Source: Clostridium sp. UBA6758
GTDB lineage: Bacteria > Bacillota > Clostridia > Clostridiales > Clostridiaceae
Length of the DNA: 13,338 nucleotides
Assembly: GCA_002453475.1 (NCBI GenBank)
Contig: DKGY01000071.1
Location: 200,868 to 214,205 of the forward strand
Direction: 5' to 3'
Part shown: in pieces, positions 12,438 to 13,338 of the stretch
Position numbering within the stretch: the first letter of the stretch is position 1
How the letters are laid out: each line of letters opens with the position of its first letter
Translations under genes and position numbers: made by a program
The notes under the pieces: generated by a model
Seen by the model: the letters and a program-made list of their open reading frames with translations, nothing else
Told to the model about the DNA's origin: nothing
The model's database searches: none

Positions 12438-13338
12438 TTATTTAAAATTCGTAAATCTTCCTAGCGGGAAATTTATATACATCTTAGTTCCATATTCCAA
12501 CTTTGATTCAATATTTATCCCCAATCCAAGCCTATTGCAAAGTTTTTTACACAGATATAATCCCATTCCTGTGGATTTTCCGAATTTTCTTCCATTGTCC
12601 CCAGTAAATCCTTTTTCAAAAACTCTAAGGATATCTCTTTCTGAAATTCCAACACCATTATCTTCTATAATTAAAGTTACTTTATTTTCCGTAGAAGCTG
12701 AATATACCTTAATTATCCCCTTTGATTCCTTAGAATACTTTATAGCATTTCCTAAAACTTGATTCAAAATGAATTCTACCCATTTTATATCACTAAAAAT
12801 TTTACCTTTTATATCACCTATCTCTAAGGATATTTTTTTATTTATAAAGTCTCTAGAATTTTTTCTTAAAATCTCCATAACAGCTTCTTCTAAATTAAAT
12901 TCTTTTATAATATAGTCCTTACTTACATCATTGCTCTTTGAGTAATAAAGGACTTGTTCTATAAAATCTTCCACCTTTTTCAATTCATGACCAATCCTAT
13001 TTGTTACAGTATTTTCGTTATTATCTATAATAAGTCTTGCAGAAGCAATAGGTGTCTTTACTTCATGAACCCACATTTCTATGTATTCTCTATATTCCTT
13101 TTGAGTGCATTCATATTTTTTTACATTCTCATGCATATTTTTATTGCATTCTTTAAGAACCTGATAAACTATTTCACCTTCTAAAAAGTCTGGTTTTTCC
13201 ATAACCTCTGGAAGCAAATATTTTTTATCAAGACTGTCTATAGTTCCTGTAATATTGTCTAGAAATTTCTTATGTTTAATAACTTCTAGGGTTATATATG
13301 TACTTAATGGAGCAAACCATAACATGAAAGCTAAAAAT
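12438..13338 (-). CDS. BceS-like intramembrane-sensing histidine kinase, 5' end outside window
   Basis: The frame is open to the right edge, so the ATG at 13325 (in FLAFMLWFAPLSTYITLE) is internal and lies in the last membrane helix, not at a start. About 299 residues are visible: the helix end, a linker, H-box YIEMWVHEVKTPIASARL (phosphorylated His at 13067-13065), N-box LNQVLGNAIKYSK, G1 box IIEDNGVGIS, F-box VFEKGF and G2 box GKSTGMGLYLCKKL. The WVHEVKTPIA H-box and the lack of any outer sensor domain mark the BceS group, which senses peptides only through the partner transporter. Its cognate response regulator is expected just upstream (beyond 13338). The kinase gene stops 14 nt before a strong terminator, and the BceAB-like genes follow. 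Confidence 0.9.
   Translation of the reverse strand, partial: FLAFMLWFAPLSTYITLEVIKHKKFLDNITGTIDSLDKKYLLPEVMEKPDFLEGEIVYQVLKECNKNMHENVKKYECTQKEYREYIEMWVHEVKTPIASARLIIDNNENTVTNRIGHELKKVEDFIEQVLYYSKSNDVSKDYIIKEFNLEEAVMEILRKNSRDFINKKISLEIGDIKGKIFSDIKWVEFILNQVLGNAIKYSKESKGIIKVYSASTENKVTLIIEDNGVGISERDILRVFEKGFTGDNGRKFGKSTGMGLYLCKKLCNRLGLGINIESKLEYGTKMYINFPLGRFTNFK

Noticed and set aside
12400..12762. Plus-strand open frame of 120 codons antisense to the kinase gene
   Set aside because: It has no ribosome binding site or recognisable protein, while the minus strand encodes clear histidine kinase motifs; it mirrors that gene's codon pattern.

Overview
The window is strongly AT-rich, uses AGA for most arginines, has A/T-ending codons and strong GGAGG-type ribosome binding sites, and carries several hairpin-plus-U-tract terminators. 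Together with the gene families present (a clostridial-type ABC exporter next to marR, and a BceRS-BceAB-like antimicrobial-peptide module), this points to a Clostridium or close relative. I see no rRNA, tRNA, CRISPR array, transposase or phage gene. It looks like ordinary to mildly accessory chromosome.

Layout. (1) 1-1491: a divergent pair, the N-terminal part of a large ABC exporter (minus, running off the left edge) and a MarR regulator (plus). They are separated by 343 nt of very AT-rich DNA that contains several inverted repeats, likely the MarR operators. (2) 1496-1577: two hairpins between convergent genes. (3) 1613-6559: seven minus-strand genes. In transcription order they are an ITPase/RdgB-like protein, an NAD-dependent epimerase, a PepE-like S51 peptidase, a HAD hydrolase with an altered motif I, a YqeK-like HD hydrolase, an HExxH metallopeptidase-like protein and a small membrane protein. 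Several are tightly coupled (1-nt gap, 31-nt gap, short overlap), but at least one internal gap (4796-4965) probably holds a promoter. (4) 6743-6946: a small plus-strand zinc-ribbon protein followed by a strong terminator. (5) 7126-9347: a plus-strand MacB/FtsX-type permease and its ATPase, bounded on both sides by terminators and using CGN arginine codons more than the neighbours do. (6) 9462-13338: on the minus strand, an intramembrane-sensing histidine kinase (5' end outside the window), a terminator, a BceR-like operator and promoter, then a BceA-like ATPase and a BceB-like permease.

How the genes work together. Three of the transport units are probably defence or efflux modules: the MarR-controlled exporter, the MacB-like cassette, and the Bce module, in which transporter and kinase together sense peptides such as bacitracin and switch on the transporter. 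The central minus-strand run reads as nucleotide, phosphate and peptide housekeeping enzymes with no obvious single pathway.

The points that most deserve a second look are an apparent ATT start codon that adds 40 residues to the HExxH protein, the D-to-Q change in the HAD nucleophile motif, the paired palindromes in the marR/exporter spacer, and the Bce-type operator overlapping the bceA promoter region. I did not find a clear previously undescribed system. The HExxH protein with its EGFARY motif is the least characterised gene.
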